In this document: piece after piece, positions 19,680-29,500 of the stretch
Layout of the letters: every line of letters begins with the position of its first letter
How positions within the stretch are numbered: position 1 is the stretch's first letter
Source of the DNA: Phytopythium helicoides
Taxonomy: Eukaryota; Oomycota; Peronosporomycetes; Pythiales; Pythiaceae
Assembly (NCBI GenBank): GCA_024867545.1
Contig: JANFNE010000005.1
Span: forward strand, 992,001-1,056,000
DNA length: 64,000 nucleotides
Reading direction: 5' to 3'
Made by a program: the position numbers and the translations under genes
Notes under the pieces: generated by a model
What the model was told of the DNA's origin: nothing
Seen by the model: only the letters and a program-made list of their open reading frames with translations
The model's database searches: none

Positions 19680-20297
19680 CTACTCGGTCTTACTCTTGAG
19701 TTGTTGCTTGGCTTGCCGCTTCGAGTTGATGTGGGCGAACGCGAGGCACCACGAAGTGACCTGGACGTACGTGCAACAGGCGCCGACGAGGGTCGAGAAG
19801 GAAAAAATGCCAGACAGAGACATCGACTCGAAGCTGTACATACTTCGGGCAAAACTCGCTGCGCACAATGTGCCAGGGGCCAGCTTGAGAAACCAATGAC
19901 TCGCTCCAACAAAGAACCCTAGCGCGATAGCTCCAAGCGCGTAGCCGAACAAAGCTGGATAGATGCCACCCGCATTATACGACGCCTCCAAGAACTCGGT
20001 CGGCGAGACCTGTGCGGACAAATAAAGTCACTCGATCATCATCGAAAGCAATGTTGGAAACCATCGAGCACACAACCATCTCAGCCACATGCTTCACAGT
20101 CATCCGAATCGCTCGAGAGAGTTCGTCCATTGTGAGCGACTCCACAAGATCTCAAGATTTCTCGAGACAAATCTGGGAGTCGCCTTGCTGCTTGCATGGT
20201 GGGTTTCGCCACTAAAATTAGCGAGTTCATTTCTCCAAAGCTGAGTCGCAGTAGCTGCATCAACGCTTTCTCTGCTTGACAGGAGGGGAATTCCCAT
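19680..20297 (-). CDS. Small multi-pass membrane protein, unknown
   Basis: Exon 1 from ATG 20297 (MGIPLLSSRESVDAATATQL) is soluble. An intron around 20,010-20,090 leads to the second exon (VSPTEFLEASYNAGGIYPAL), which holds about three hydrophobic helices, including FGYALGAIALGFFVGASHWF and FSTLVGACCTYVQVTSWCLA, and ends with a basic tail. Total about 190 aa. The start lies only 45 bases from the divergent coiled-coil gene, so the two must share a promoter. Function unknown. Confidence 0.5.
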
Positions 20298-20342
20298 TCT
20301 TACTGCTCGAGAATCGCTGGTTGGCTGGAAAGAGATCCTGCA

Positions 20343-23300
20343 ATGGAGCCTCCGCTGCGACAACACCCGTACGCAAGCCAGTCAATAGCGCTCCAGCGGC
20401 GCTATTCGTTTTCTAGCTCCGCCGCCGCAGAAATCGAACGAGTAAGTACGACTCGAATGATACCGTCTAGTCATCTGACTCACGTGTAAGGCAGAGCCGA
20501 ACGTGTATCAGCGATGATTCCGGTGTGCAGACCAGATCCCCGCGTAAATCGGCATCCTTCTCATCGATATCTGACAGTTTGCGCCTGGTGAGTGAGAACA
20601 CATGGCATCCGTCTACGACTCCATTCTTTACTGAAAACGATTGCTCGGACCAGGAGTTTTCCAGCAGGTCCGCGTTTGACCCTCAATTGTCGCCTGTGCA
20701 CTCACCACAACGTGATCGACGAGCTCCGAGCAACTGTGCGAGCGATAGTGACGAGCAAGATGAGGGTTTTAACGGTGGCAATGAACCAGTTGATCGTGAA
20801 AGTGACAGCGACAGCAACCTGAGCGAGGCTTATTCGCATGCACCATCCGACGATGAGAGCATTGCATCACCATCATCGTCGGTTGCTCCTTCTCCTACAA
20901 AAGAGCTCTTTGGACTTCTGAAAGCCGATCCTCTTCACTATGCGAACGTCGAAAAATCAAACAGGGTGTTTGTAAGCGGATCGAGAGGAATGTGGAGACC
21001 ACCCATGCTCCAACAACTAGTGATTGTGATCGGACACCAGCCCGCATTGAGCAGGAGATTCGACAAGCTATTGACTCAGCTGCAGCTCGGGTTCAGGAGG
21101 AGCTCGGTCGCCGCGACGAATTTGAGAATGAGCTCCGCGTTGCGTTGGCGTATGACCCCCCTGGCGGTGCCAGTGAAGTAAACGGCGATACGCGTCATCT
21201 CAATGAAAATGAAGGGTTCGATGATTTCGTCGCCTCATTGCTTCACTCCGGCTCATCGAGTGTTCAAGCTCCCGTGTTAACGCAAGAGACACCAGTGGAA
21301 CACACTGACAGCAGCAGTGGAGAGCTACTTCTCATAATGGAAGTTGTGATTGGCGAAGGACGCAGTGAGACAATTGAAGTGTTTGCTGATGACCATCCTG
21401 ATGTGCTTGCAGCAGACTTTGCAGCCAAACACGCTCTTCGACCTGAAGCAGTCCCAACATTGAGCCGCCATATCCAAGATCAACTGGATGCATTGGCAGA
21501 TTCGGAACAAGTCCTGGGGACCGAAACTGTAAAGGAGAGTGAAGTGCCTATTGACGATATAGCATCGGACTGTGCACACCATGTCAAGAATGAAGAAAAT
21601 GATGCCACACTGAATATCAATTCAAGTCAAGTCTCTCCGTTCAACCCTAATGAATTACAAGTATTTCCTCCTCCTGCTCCTGACGAACTCCTACCAACAG
21701 AGCACGCTAATCAGCAGCATCGTCACCATCAAACCCACTCAGACAGACGAGATGTTGCCAGTACTGTGAATGCAAAACCGATGATTGAGCAATATGAGTC
21801 CAGCGATGATAAGCGAGCTCGCGAGAACCAGCGAGAATATAGCTACAACTTCCTCATGGCTAAGTATGGGCATTACTCTCAGCATAGCGGTAAAGTTGAT
21901 CCCAGTGCGCGGCCTACCTCAAGATCGGAAGGACTTACAATGCGCAACATTGAGCTCGCTGAGCGAACTCGGGTTGTCGACAGTAGTCGAGGAGGTTCTA
22001 GCTCCGTTAGTCGAGAGATGACAGTAAAACCGGGATCTGTGTCCTTTAAAGGATCATCTGCAACTCCTCGGTCAGTTCCAACTATGACAACATCTGCAAA
22101 TGGAACAAAGAAGAAGAAATCTGCACCTGCTCCAGTTTTTCAACGGCTGTATGCCCTGGCAGAGTCAAAAGACAAGTGGATAGAGCGGGCCCAGCGAGCA
22201 AAGGCAGCCGAAGAAGAGCGCGAGCAAGAAGAATTACAGAAACATGTCGTTGGCAGCGCTGCTCGATCAGCGAGCGGTAAAGGCATTTATAGCAGTGGCG
22301 AATTTTCGAACAACCGTGCTAGTAGAAACTACAATCATGCTGGGGAGCGATTGTATGAAGAAGCACTTGCAGATCTGGCAAAAAAAGAGCGTCAAAGGGA
22401 GCAGCGTGCGGTTGAGCGAGAGCATCAGATCGATTGGATGTGCCCTAAGTGTGCCTACGTCAACAGCTATAATGATGAATGGTGCAAGAGCGTTGTATCT
22501 GCCGCAATACCAGCCTCACCATCCAGCGCTACCTTAGGTGATGCAAGTACTGGAAAAAGTCGGCGAGCGTCTACAAGTCCGTCGCGCGAGATCCAGGCCA
22601 CCAAAATTCAGCAGCAAAGCGGAGAGGCGGTATGCGGGCAATCAAAGCCGGCTCATCTCTTCCGTCCGACATTGATGACAGCGCCAGCAGGGGTGGCACG
22701 AGCCATCTCGCGCAATAAAGAGAAGGCTACAGCCTTGAGCCGCAAATTGATAGATCAAAGTGTGAGCCGACGCGAGCGAAGCCAGCGCGCCATGGAGGAG
22801 GAGTTCCAGCGCACATGCCCATTTCGACCGAAGATCAATGAAACATCCGAAGAAATTGTTCGCGAAAAGTTGGAGATCGAGGCTCGCGCTGCGGGGCTCA
22901 CTGCATCACCTACAAAATCTCCAACTGGCGAACAGGACATGGAAAAGGCTGATGCTGATGCAGGAGAACTTTTGCGCCGGCGCCAGCGGCGGGATCCGCA
23001 CCTGGCTCTGTATGAGAATGCGTTTCAGGCTCGTGCAAACAGAGAGGCTCGAGAGCGTGAGTACATGGCGCAGTTCCCGTTTAAGCCCGACATTGGGGTG
23101 AATGCGCTGTGGGCACCTGTAGACGAATCTCAAGAGGCGTTTGTGGAGAGACTTGCTGTTTCCAAGTTTCGCGAATTTGAGCGCCGACGTGAAGCACTTG
23201 TGGACAAGTACGCACCTCGAAATCGCGACCCTGATACAGGACGAGAACTTTTCAAGCCCGAGGTGGGGCGAGGTCCTGCATTTAATCGCAATGAGCGTAA

Positions 23301-24552
23301 TCTTCCGATCGGAGATTTTCTCTATGAAGCGCACAAAGAACACCGCGAGTACCTGAGGCAGCTGGAGACGCAGCATGAACTTGAAATCCGAGAGCGGCAG
23401 TCTCGAGGATTCGTGTCTGAAAGCTCACGCCATGCTTTGGAGCGTCGGAAAAAGGACACGTGTGCTCGCATTTTTGACGCCCTGCTCAAACTCCAGGTCG
23501 AAGTTGGTTCTGAGCCGACAACCATTTGTTGCAATGCTGGCCAGCAACTGCAGCAAGGCCACGATGCACCTCTTTGTGCAGATGATCCAGTTGCTCTGCC
23601 AGATGAAAAAGCTCAATCACCAGACAGCGAGGCTTTGCCCGAAAACAATGTTGGGGAAACTATCGAGAGTACCGGGGATAGAGTTGTCCACCCGCGACGA
23701 ATTGACCTGTCGAAGCTCCCTGCCGAGATTGGGCGTGTTGTAGCAATCATCTTTGAGTTCGCTGAATACGAAGATCTAACACGTGCTGCATTTGCGACCC
23801 ACTTGGAAGCCCTCGTTCGAGAGGTCCCTGGACTTACCTACACCCAAGTTTTGCTCTTGGCGAACCTACTCGATGATGGCAAGAGCAGCCGTCGCCGGTA
23901 TGATGCGCAGGTTGCCACTGCGAACGCTCAGAGACTTGAGGCTGCAGAGCTGACTTTTTCACCGTCGATCGACAAGAACTCACGCTCTATTGCGACCAAG
24001 CACGGCCGGCCCGATCAATCCAAGGTCTTCCTCGTGCTCAACCAGTACTTTAACCACTACAAGAAGAAGCGCGAACAGATTGCACGGCAGCAGTGGCGTG
24101 AGTTTGAGAAAACGCATCCGTTCCAGCCAACGCTCGTGACCAAGCGCCAAGAGCGCCAACGCGCCGCAGAAGGGTTCTACGAGAGGATCGCGCAGCTGGA
24201 GGAAGCTCAACGCCCCGTCGTCCCTCCTGGCCCAACCCTTCCGACGGCCATTGCGAACGCGCGTCCGTGCGTCCGCCCCATCGACGGCGACGAGCCTCCG
24301 CTCATAGCCTCGCGAGAGTTGGAAGCTCCTCTGTCGGCGCCGAGCATGAAAAGCGGCGGCGACACCAAGCCGACAAGGAGCGGCAGCGGCATCTCCGTCG
24401 CGCCGGAAGACGACGACGCCGCGCTCACGTCGCGGGTGCTCGCGGCCCTCGACGAGGCGCACGCCGCCAGCGCGGGCGACGGCAACGACAGCGGCTCGAG
24501 CCTCGCGCTGCTGAGCGCGCTGGTGCGCGAGGGCATCTCGCTGCCGCAGTGA
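20343..24552 (+). CDS. Large coiled-coil protein with repeated LYE...F-P motif, possibly flagellar
   Basis: Exon 1 (20343-20441) encodes MEPPLRQHPYASQSIALQRR and ends at GTAAGT; exon 2 begins near 20,529 after TGTGCAG. An acidic Ser-rich region follows. A frame switch near 20,960-20,990 is not explained by a clean intron; from there an open frame of nearly 1,190 aa runs to the stop. The C-terminal 800 residues contain a loose repeat: RLYxxA or FLYExx, an Arg/Glu-rich helix, then F-x-F/R-P (CPFRPKIN, FPFKPDIG, HPFQPTLV). A lone CPKCAYVN...DEWCK zinc ribbon sits about one-third along. This pattern is seen in protist axoneme-associated proteins, but no named family is certain. Total about 1,400 aa. 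Confidence 0.7.
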
Positions 24553-24696
24553 TCAAGTAGGCGCTTCTGCCCATCTGGAGCGCAGCCTCCGAAGGCGCGG
24601 GGGGCCTAGAACAATTTCTATATACTGAACACAAGTCAAACCCCCGTGCAATGAAACCCGACCTATTCTTAGCTTCCGTAGCTCCCCAGTCTCCAA

Positions 24697-27060
24697 ATGG
24701 CAAGCGAGGTGCACCCGCTGCGGCCGACCATGAGCCGCTCGCAGCCGCCCGTGACGCGCTCGCGCACCTGGGGCGCCGGGCCCGGCGTGTCGCCGACGCG
24801 CGGGCGGCCGATGTTGGTGCTGTACGCGCTCGTGGGCGAGGAGCTGGAGCTCGTGGACGGCGCGGGAGCCGCCGACAGCAACTGGAACGCGTTCCCGCTG
24901 CCCGAGGCGCCCGGCGGCGTCGTGCGGCTCGGCGACGTGCAGCGCGCCTTCCCGCTCGGCGACGCCTACCATTTCAGCTTCCGCAGCGAGTCGGGCGCAT
25001 TCCTGGACCTCACCAACCCGCGCGCCGCCGTTCCTTTCAGCGGCGGCAACATCGTCGCGCGCATCACGCCGCTGGGTGCGTGGAGAGAGAGAGAGACAAG
25101 CTGCGACTTGGGGAACTCGACTGATTGTGCCGACTTCTTGCGCTGCAGAGGACGCGCCGGTGGTGCGATACGTGACTAGCCAGACGGAGGAGGAGCCCGT
25201 GGAGGAGGACATCCGCGAGGTCGCGAACACGGCGGACGACCGACCGCGCCACAACCATGACTATCTCGAGTTTGACTCCACGTGCGAGTCACAGGGTGCG
25301 TCTAATATGAGGACAGTGCTGCTACGTATCAGAGCTAATGACGCTGTTCTCGGTGCTACCCATTTTACAGACGAGGAACCTCCGGATGACCCGGTGATTC
25401 GCCCCGAGCCTCGCTCCTGGGAACAGGACCATCGCCGCAGCTACCAGCAAGGCGGGCCGCCTAGTCGATATGGGGACAGTATCGATGGAACTGGACCTGG
25501 GGGATCTAGTCGCAGCTCGGAATGGACTGATGCCGGCAAGGATGCGCAGGCTTTTCTCCGCAAACAGACAGAACAAGCCTATGATTTTGCCAAGAAGATC
25601 TCGATCGAGGACGCCAAGAAAGGAGCATCAGAGACCGCCAAGAAGGCTAAAAAGTGGGGTGGCTCACTGCTGTCGTCGATTAGTGCATCAATTTCAAGTG
25701 CTGCCAGCTCCGTGAAGGTTCGCCAGAATGCATCGATCGTCTGGCAAGCCTGAGCTAATTGCACTGCATCTGTGTTGACAGAGTGACACGATCCAAGTGG
25801 GCGGACTAACCCTCAACGTCGTCCGACCAATTGGAGAGGGGGGCTATGGACAAGTCTTGCTAGTGCGCTCGACTGCATCCAATGAGATGTTTGCGCTGAA
25901 GCGCGTTATTTGCCAGTCCGAAGAGACCCAGAAGGACGTGCAAACAGAGCTCAGGGTGCTCCAGGTGCGTTTGCTTGCTTTGTTTTGTTTCCTTTTTCAT
26001 TCGCTCGCTCCATATTTTGACGTCTACCTTTTTATCTGCAGTCTGTGAAGCACCTGAACGTGATGCCTCTCGTCGAGTTTTCCGAGTCTCGCCAGCAAAA
26101 CTTAGAGGTACCTTTCAATTCTCTGTGATGCAATTGATACTCCCAGGATTAACGTTATTCGCCGTGTTGATTGCAGTATTACTTCCTTTTCCCGTTCTTT
26201 GAGCGTGGATCGCTCTGGGATGCGATTGAAGCGGCGCGAAACTCGTCTTCGCCGCTCTGGCCATTCACTCAGCACGCGGCATTGCATCTCTTCCATGGGA
26301 TTTGCTCGGGTGTGTTGGCGCTCCATCGAGGTGGATTCTGTCACCGCGATCTGAAGCCACACAACATTATGTTGACGTCGTCGTCCAAGGGCGAGGACTT
26401 TTTGTCTTACATTCCGGTGCTTTGCGACTTTGGAAGCTGCACAACATTACGTGTAGAGGTCCGGTCGCGCGCCAACTCGCTAGATATTCAGGATGAAGCA
26501 AACCGCAAGAGCTCAGCGCCGTACCGTGCACCAGAGCTTTTCGAGCCAACGATTGACACCGCCATCGATGGCCAGTCAGATGTCTGGTCCCTCGGATGCA
26601 TCCTGTACGCTCGTCGAGTTCTTGCGCGTGTTAATTCTTTCAGCAAGTCCATGTTTCTAACTGCGCTTGCTGTTGTAGGTACACCATGGCTTTTGGATTG
26701 AGTCCATTCGAACATCCACGCGAGGCAAATGAATTCGTTGGCTTGCTGCTTGACGTCGCTTTACTCACCGCCCGATTTTGTGTGTGTGTAGGGTTTTATG
26801 AAGCTCGCGTGCATGAACGGCAACGTCTCCTTCCCTCCAGGTAGGCAAACTACGTATCCCAAGTTGGTGGTTCGCATCTTCCTGACTAGGGTCCTTGCGC
26901 AGAGCAAAATGGCATGATCCGCCACCGTGGGACGCAGTTCACGACCGAGTTTTGCGACTTTATCCGCGACATGCTGCATACGAATCCGGAGGAGCGTCCG
27001 TCGGTCCTGGACGCAATCGAGTTCACAGAGGAGCTCTTGCAGGACGAAATGCGGCGGTAA
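24697..27060 (+). CDS. DIX-like domain fused to an STK16/NAK-type Ser/Thr kinase
   Basis: Exons at about 24697-25075, 25149-25295, 25371-25717, 25782-25964, 26042-26107, 26178-26604 and three more to TAA at 27058 join in phase. N-terminal residues 35-125 form a DIX-like domain (MLVLYALVGEELELVDG, GDAYHFSFRSESGAFLDLTN, FSGGNIVARIT). A linker with a KKGASETAKKAKKWGGSLLS helix leads into the kinase: glycine loop GEGGYGQV, lysine in FALKRV, HRDLKPHN, DFGSC, APE as YRAPELF, SDVWSLGCILY. FPFFERGSLWDAIE matches the STK16 family. All catalytic residues are present. DIX domains polymerise head to tail, so assembly-driven activation is an inference. The domain pairing is unusual. Confidence 0.8.
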
Positions 27061-27164
27061 GTACAATCTGAATGCCTTCGCACGCTGCTGTGTTGCTAGT
27101 TCATGGAGCAAAAAAGTATATTGAACGGAATACACCGGAACGATTTCATATCAACCCTCCCAAC

Positions 27165-27812
27165 TTAAACGAGCGAAGCGACAGCCGAGGCAGTCACGAC
27201 GGACAGCATGACAGACGCGACGACAGAGGAGGCCGAGGAGCTGCTGCTGCTGCTGCCGGTTTCCGGCGTCGTCGACGGTGTCGGAGTGGGGGTGACACCC
27301 ACAGGCGCAAAGTCGGTCGAGCTGTCGGAGGACGACACATTCCAGTTGGCTGCAGGCGTCGTGACCGTGTCTTCGCTACCCGAGTCAGAGCCAGTAAGGG
27401 AGGTCAGGTAGTAGGAGCCGCTGCTCGAGCTCTCGGTGATATTCACAGGCGTGATGCCGCAGTTCTTGAGCAGCATCTCGGCTTCGTACTGGATGGGCCA
27501 GTCCTGGTAGTGGCACTGTGGCAGCGTGCTGTAGAGCTCCTGCAGCGCCGCGACGCACACGGGCACGTCACATAGCGAGAGCGGATCGGATACCTTGAAC
27601 ATCTCAGTCACGTCGAGCTTCTTCTGGCACGCCAGCTTGTCGGCGTTCGTGGTCATGAGGTCGGCGACCTCGACCAGCTCCGTCTGGCTACACAGCGGGA
27701 TGTCGGAGAACAGCGACGATGACGACGACCCGGACGTTGATGTCGACTGCGCGGCCGCCTGAGCCGCGAGTGCCGTGACGGCGAGTGTCATGAGCGAGGA
27801 AGAGCGCACCAT
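27165..27812 (-). CDS. Elicitin-like secreted protein, probably GPI-anchored (gene 2)
   Basis: Signal peptide MVRSSSLMTLAVTALAAQAAA, then a poly-Ser linker, then an elicitin domain with six cysteines at the same spacing as the gene at 8.1 kb (about 20, 18, 4, 13, 17; central C-DVPV-C). A Ser/Thr/Pro-rich stalk follows, with one NIT and one NVS glycosylation sequon (NVTE-like sites), and a C-terminal hydrophobic tail (SVVASVMLSVVTASAVASLV). Sequence identity to gene 1 is low outside the cysteines, so this is a separate ELL clade rather than a local duplicate. It is convergent with the DIX-kinase gene (104 bases). Length 215 aa. Confidence 0.85.
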   Translation of the reverse strand: MVRSSSLMTLAVTALAAQAAAQSTSTSGSSSSSLFSDIPLCSQTELVEVADLMTTNADKLACQKKLDVTEMFKVSDPLSLCDVPVCVAALQELYSTLPQCHYQDWPIQYEAEMLLKNCGITPVNITESSSSGSYYLTSLTGSDSGSEDTVTTPAANWNVSSSDSSTDFAPVGVTPTPTPSTTPETGSSSSSSSASSVVASVMLSVVTASAVASLV

Positions 27813-28127
27813 TGCTGCGGATTGCCGGACGAGCGCGCTGGAGGTGGTGACGGGAAAATTCGGAAGTGGCGAGGAGCTACACGCAGGCGCCTGCTGGAGG
27901 CGTCAGCTCATACTGAAAGTAAGTGAAAGGGCGGGAAGGCATCAGTGGGTGCACTCGCTGACTTGTATTCAGTATGCATACCCCTCTATGCTCAGCGGGT
28001 GATATAGCGGATATCATTTATGGAGCTGGACAAGGGCTCCACGATGTGCTGTGTGTGACTCACGGGGACGCCTGCTTGGGGGTGGTGACCACTGGGTACT
28101 TGCACGAATCTATAGTACTCGCTGCAG
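27813..28127. other. Intergenic stretch
   Basis: The 5' region of elicitin-like gene 2 and the 3' end of the deaminase gene. It contains a CATTCACTT-like pyrimidine-rich stretch near 27,905-27,935. No further gene was seen. Confidence 0.4.
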
Positions 28128-29258
28128 CTACGGACACGCATTGAATGCATTGAACGCGCTGGCGAGCGCGGGGATCTGGCTGCGGTCGAAGATCAGTGGC
28201 ACGGCGGCGCGCGCGAGCTGCACAAGTCGCGGCCGGGAGAGCGCGAAGGCGTCGGCCGCGCGCAGGAACTCGGTCGAGAGCGACGTGTCCAGCACGCCGT
28301 GGTCGTCGGTCGAGAGGCTCAGCGGGTAGACCTCGCCTGGTGCGGTGGGCGAGCCGATCTCGCCCGTGAGCAGCCTGCGGTGGGGGTGCGACTCGAATCC
28401 GCACTCGCAGAGCCCGCTCGACACGTCGAAGCGCTTGTTGGGGCTGTCGCAGCACGCCTCGGCCGTTCGATATCGTGCCAAAGTGTGCACGTTCGAGGTA
28501 AGGCAGACCTCGACGGGCACGCCGAGCTTGACCATGCGGTCGTACAGCGCCTCGGACAGGCAGCATGCGTGACCGACGCGGTCCGGGCAGAAGTCGAGGA
28601 TCCGTACGGCCTCGTCGTCGTCGAAATGCTCAGCAAAGTGGATCGTGAGCTTGAGTCCTGCATCCCGTGCACGCTTGAGCACGGGCTCGAAGCGGTGGAA
28701 CTCCGAGTCGGCGCGCTCCGAATGGCCACTCAGGTCGATCCCGACGATGTACGGGCAGCGCTTGTCGAAGCGCCATTTGGCTGCGAGTGCCACAGTCTCC
28801 TCGGCCACATGTAGTGGCTGGTTGCGGTTGATGCTCAGGATGAGACGCACGTGGATGTCAAGGTCTTGCCGCGCGTGGCACTCGTCTAACGCCGACACGA
28901 CCTCGGCCACGTAGTCCTCGCGGCTGAGCCCGTCGCGCTCGAGCGCGCGCGGTGTCGAGCGCAGCTCCAGGTACTTGACGTTCTCGCGCGCAAAGTCCTC
29001 AACGGCCTCGATGACGATGCGGCGCAGCGCGCTGCGGGTGACGACGACCTGGTGGATCAAGTCAAACATCTCGAAGCACTGGTCCATACTGCGGCCCTCG
29101 GGCAGCCGTCGCGGCTCGCAGCCATCCAGCTGCGCCTGCTCCTGCAGCAGCTCGGCCAGCGTCACCGGGCGGATGCACCCGTGGATGTGTGCGTGCAGCT
29201 CGACCTTGGGCAGCGCGCGGCAGAAGGCCGCTAAGGAGCTGGCGGCCGCGTCGCCCAT
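28128..29258 (-). CDS. Adenosine deaminase-like protein (ADAL/MAPDA)
   Basis: A metal-dependent amidohydrolase of the ADA family. The closest match is ADAL/MAPDA, which deaminates N6-methyl-AMP to IMP and clears modified nucleotides from RNA turnover. Seen: LPKVELHAHIHGCIRP (first metal-binding HxH), YLELRSTPRAL (MAPDA signature), YIVGIDLSGH, the catalytic segment LTIHFAEHFDDDEAV (His-Glu pair), DRVGHACCL (metal His), VEVCLTSNVHTLA and PLSLSTDDHGVLDTSLSTE (Asp-Asp). All expected active-site residues are present. Single exon, 376 aa, near the family length. ATG 29258 is preferred over the upstream Met because the fold starts directly after it. It is divergent from SRP receptor alpha. Confidence 0.9.
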   Translation of the reverse strand: MGDAAASSLAAFCRALPKVELHAHIHGCIRPVTLAELLQEQAQLDGCEPRRLPEGRSMDQCFEMFDLIHQVVVTRSALRRIVIEAVEDFARENVKYLELRSTPRALERDGLSREDYVAEVVSALDECHARQDLDIHVRLILSINRNQPLHVAEETVALAAKWRFDKRCPYIVGIDLSGHSERADSEFHRFEPVLKRARDAGLKLTIHFAEHFDDDEAVRILDFCPDRVGHACCLSEALYDRMVKLGVPVEVCLTSNVHTLARYRTAEACCDSPNKRFDVSSGLCECGFESHPHRRLLTGEIGSPTAPGEVYPLSLSTDDHGVLDTSLSTEFLRAADAFALSRPRLVQLARAAVPLIFDRSQIPALASAFNAFNACP

Positions 29259-29500
29259 GTTGACTGGCGAACTGGGGCGGTTGACTCTGGGCCGCCGTAG
29301 CGTGTACCCATTTTCTTTGTGGAGCGATCCAGGAAGTGGCTCACACGGGCGTGTGGAGCTGCGAGGGCGAATGTACCGCAGATGGCCAGCGTGGTGTCGA
29401 GGGGGCAAGAGCAAGCGGTCATTTCCGCAGTCGAGACCTTCGAGAAGAGGCCCGAGCCTCCTGCTAGCCCTCCAGCCACCTTCGCAGCCAGACTGACAGT

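Noticed and set aside
24267..24560. Arg-rich plus-strand frame over the end of the coiled-coil gene
   Set aside because: Shadow frame of a GC-rich exon, no family match.
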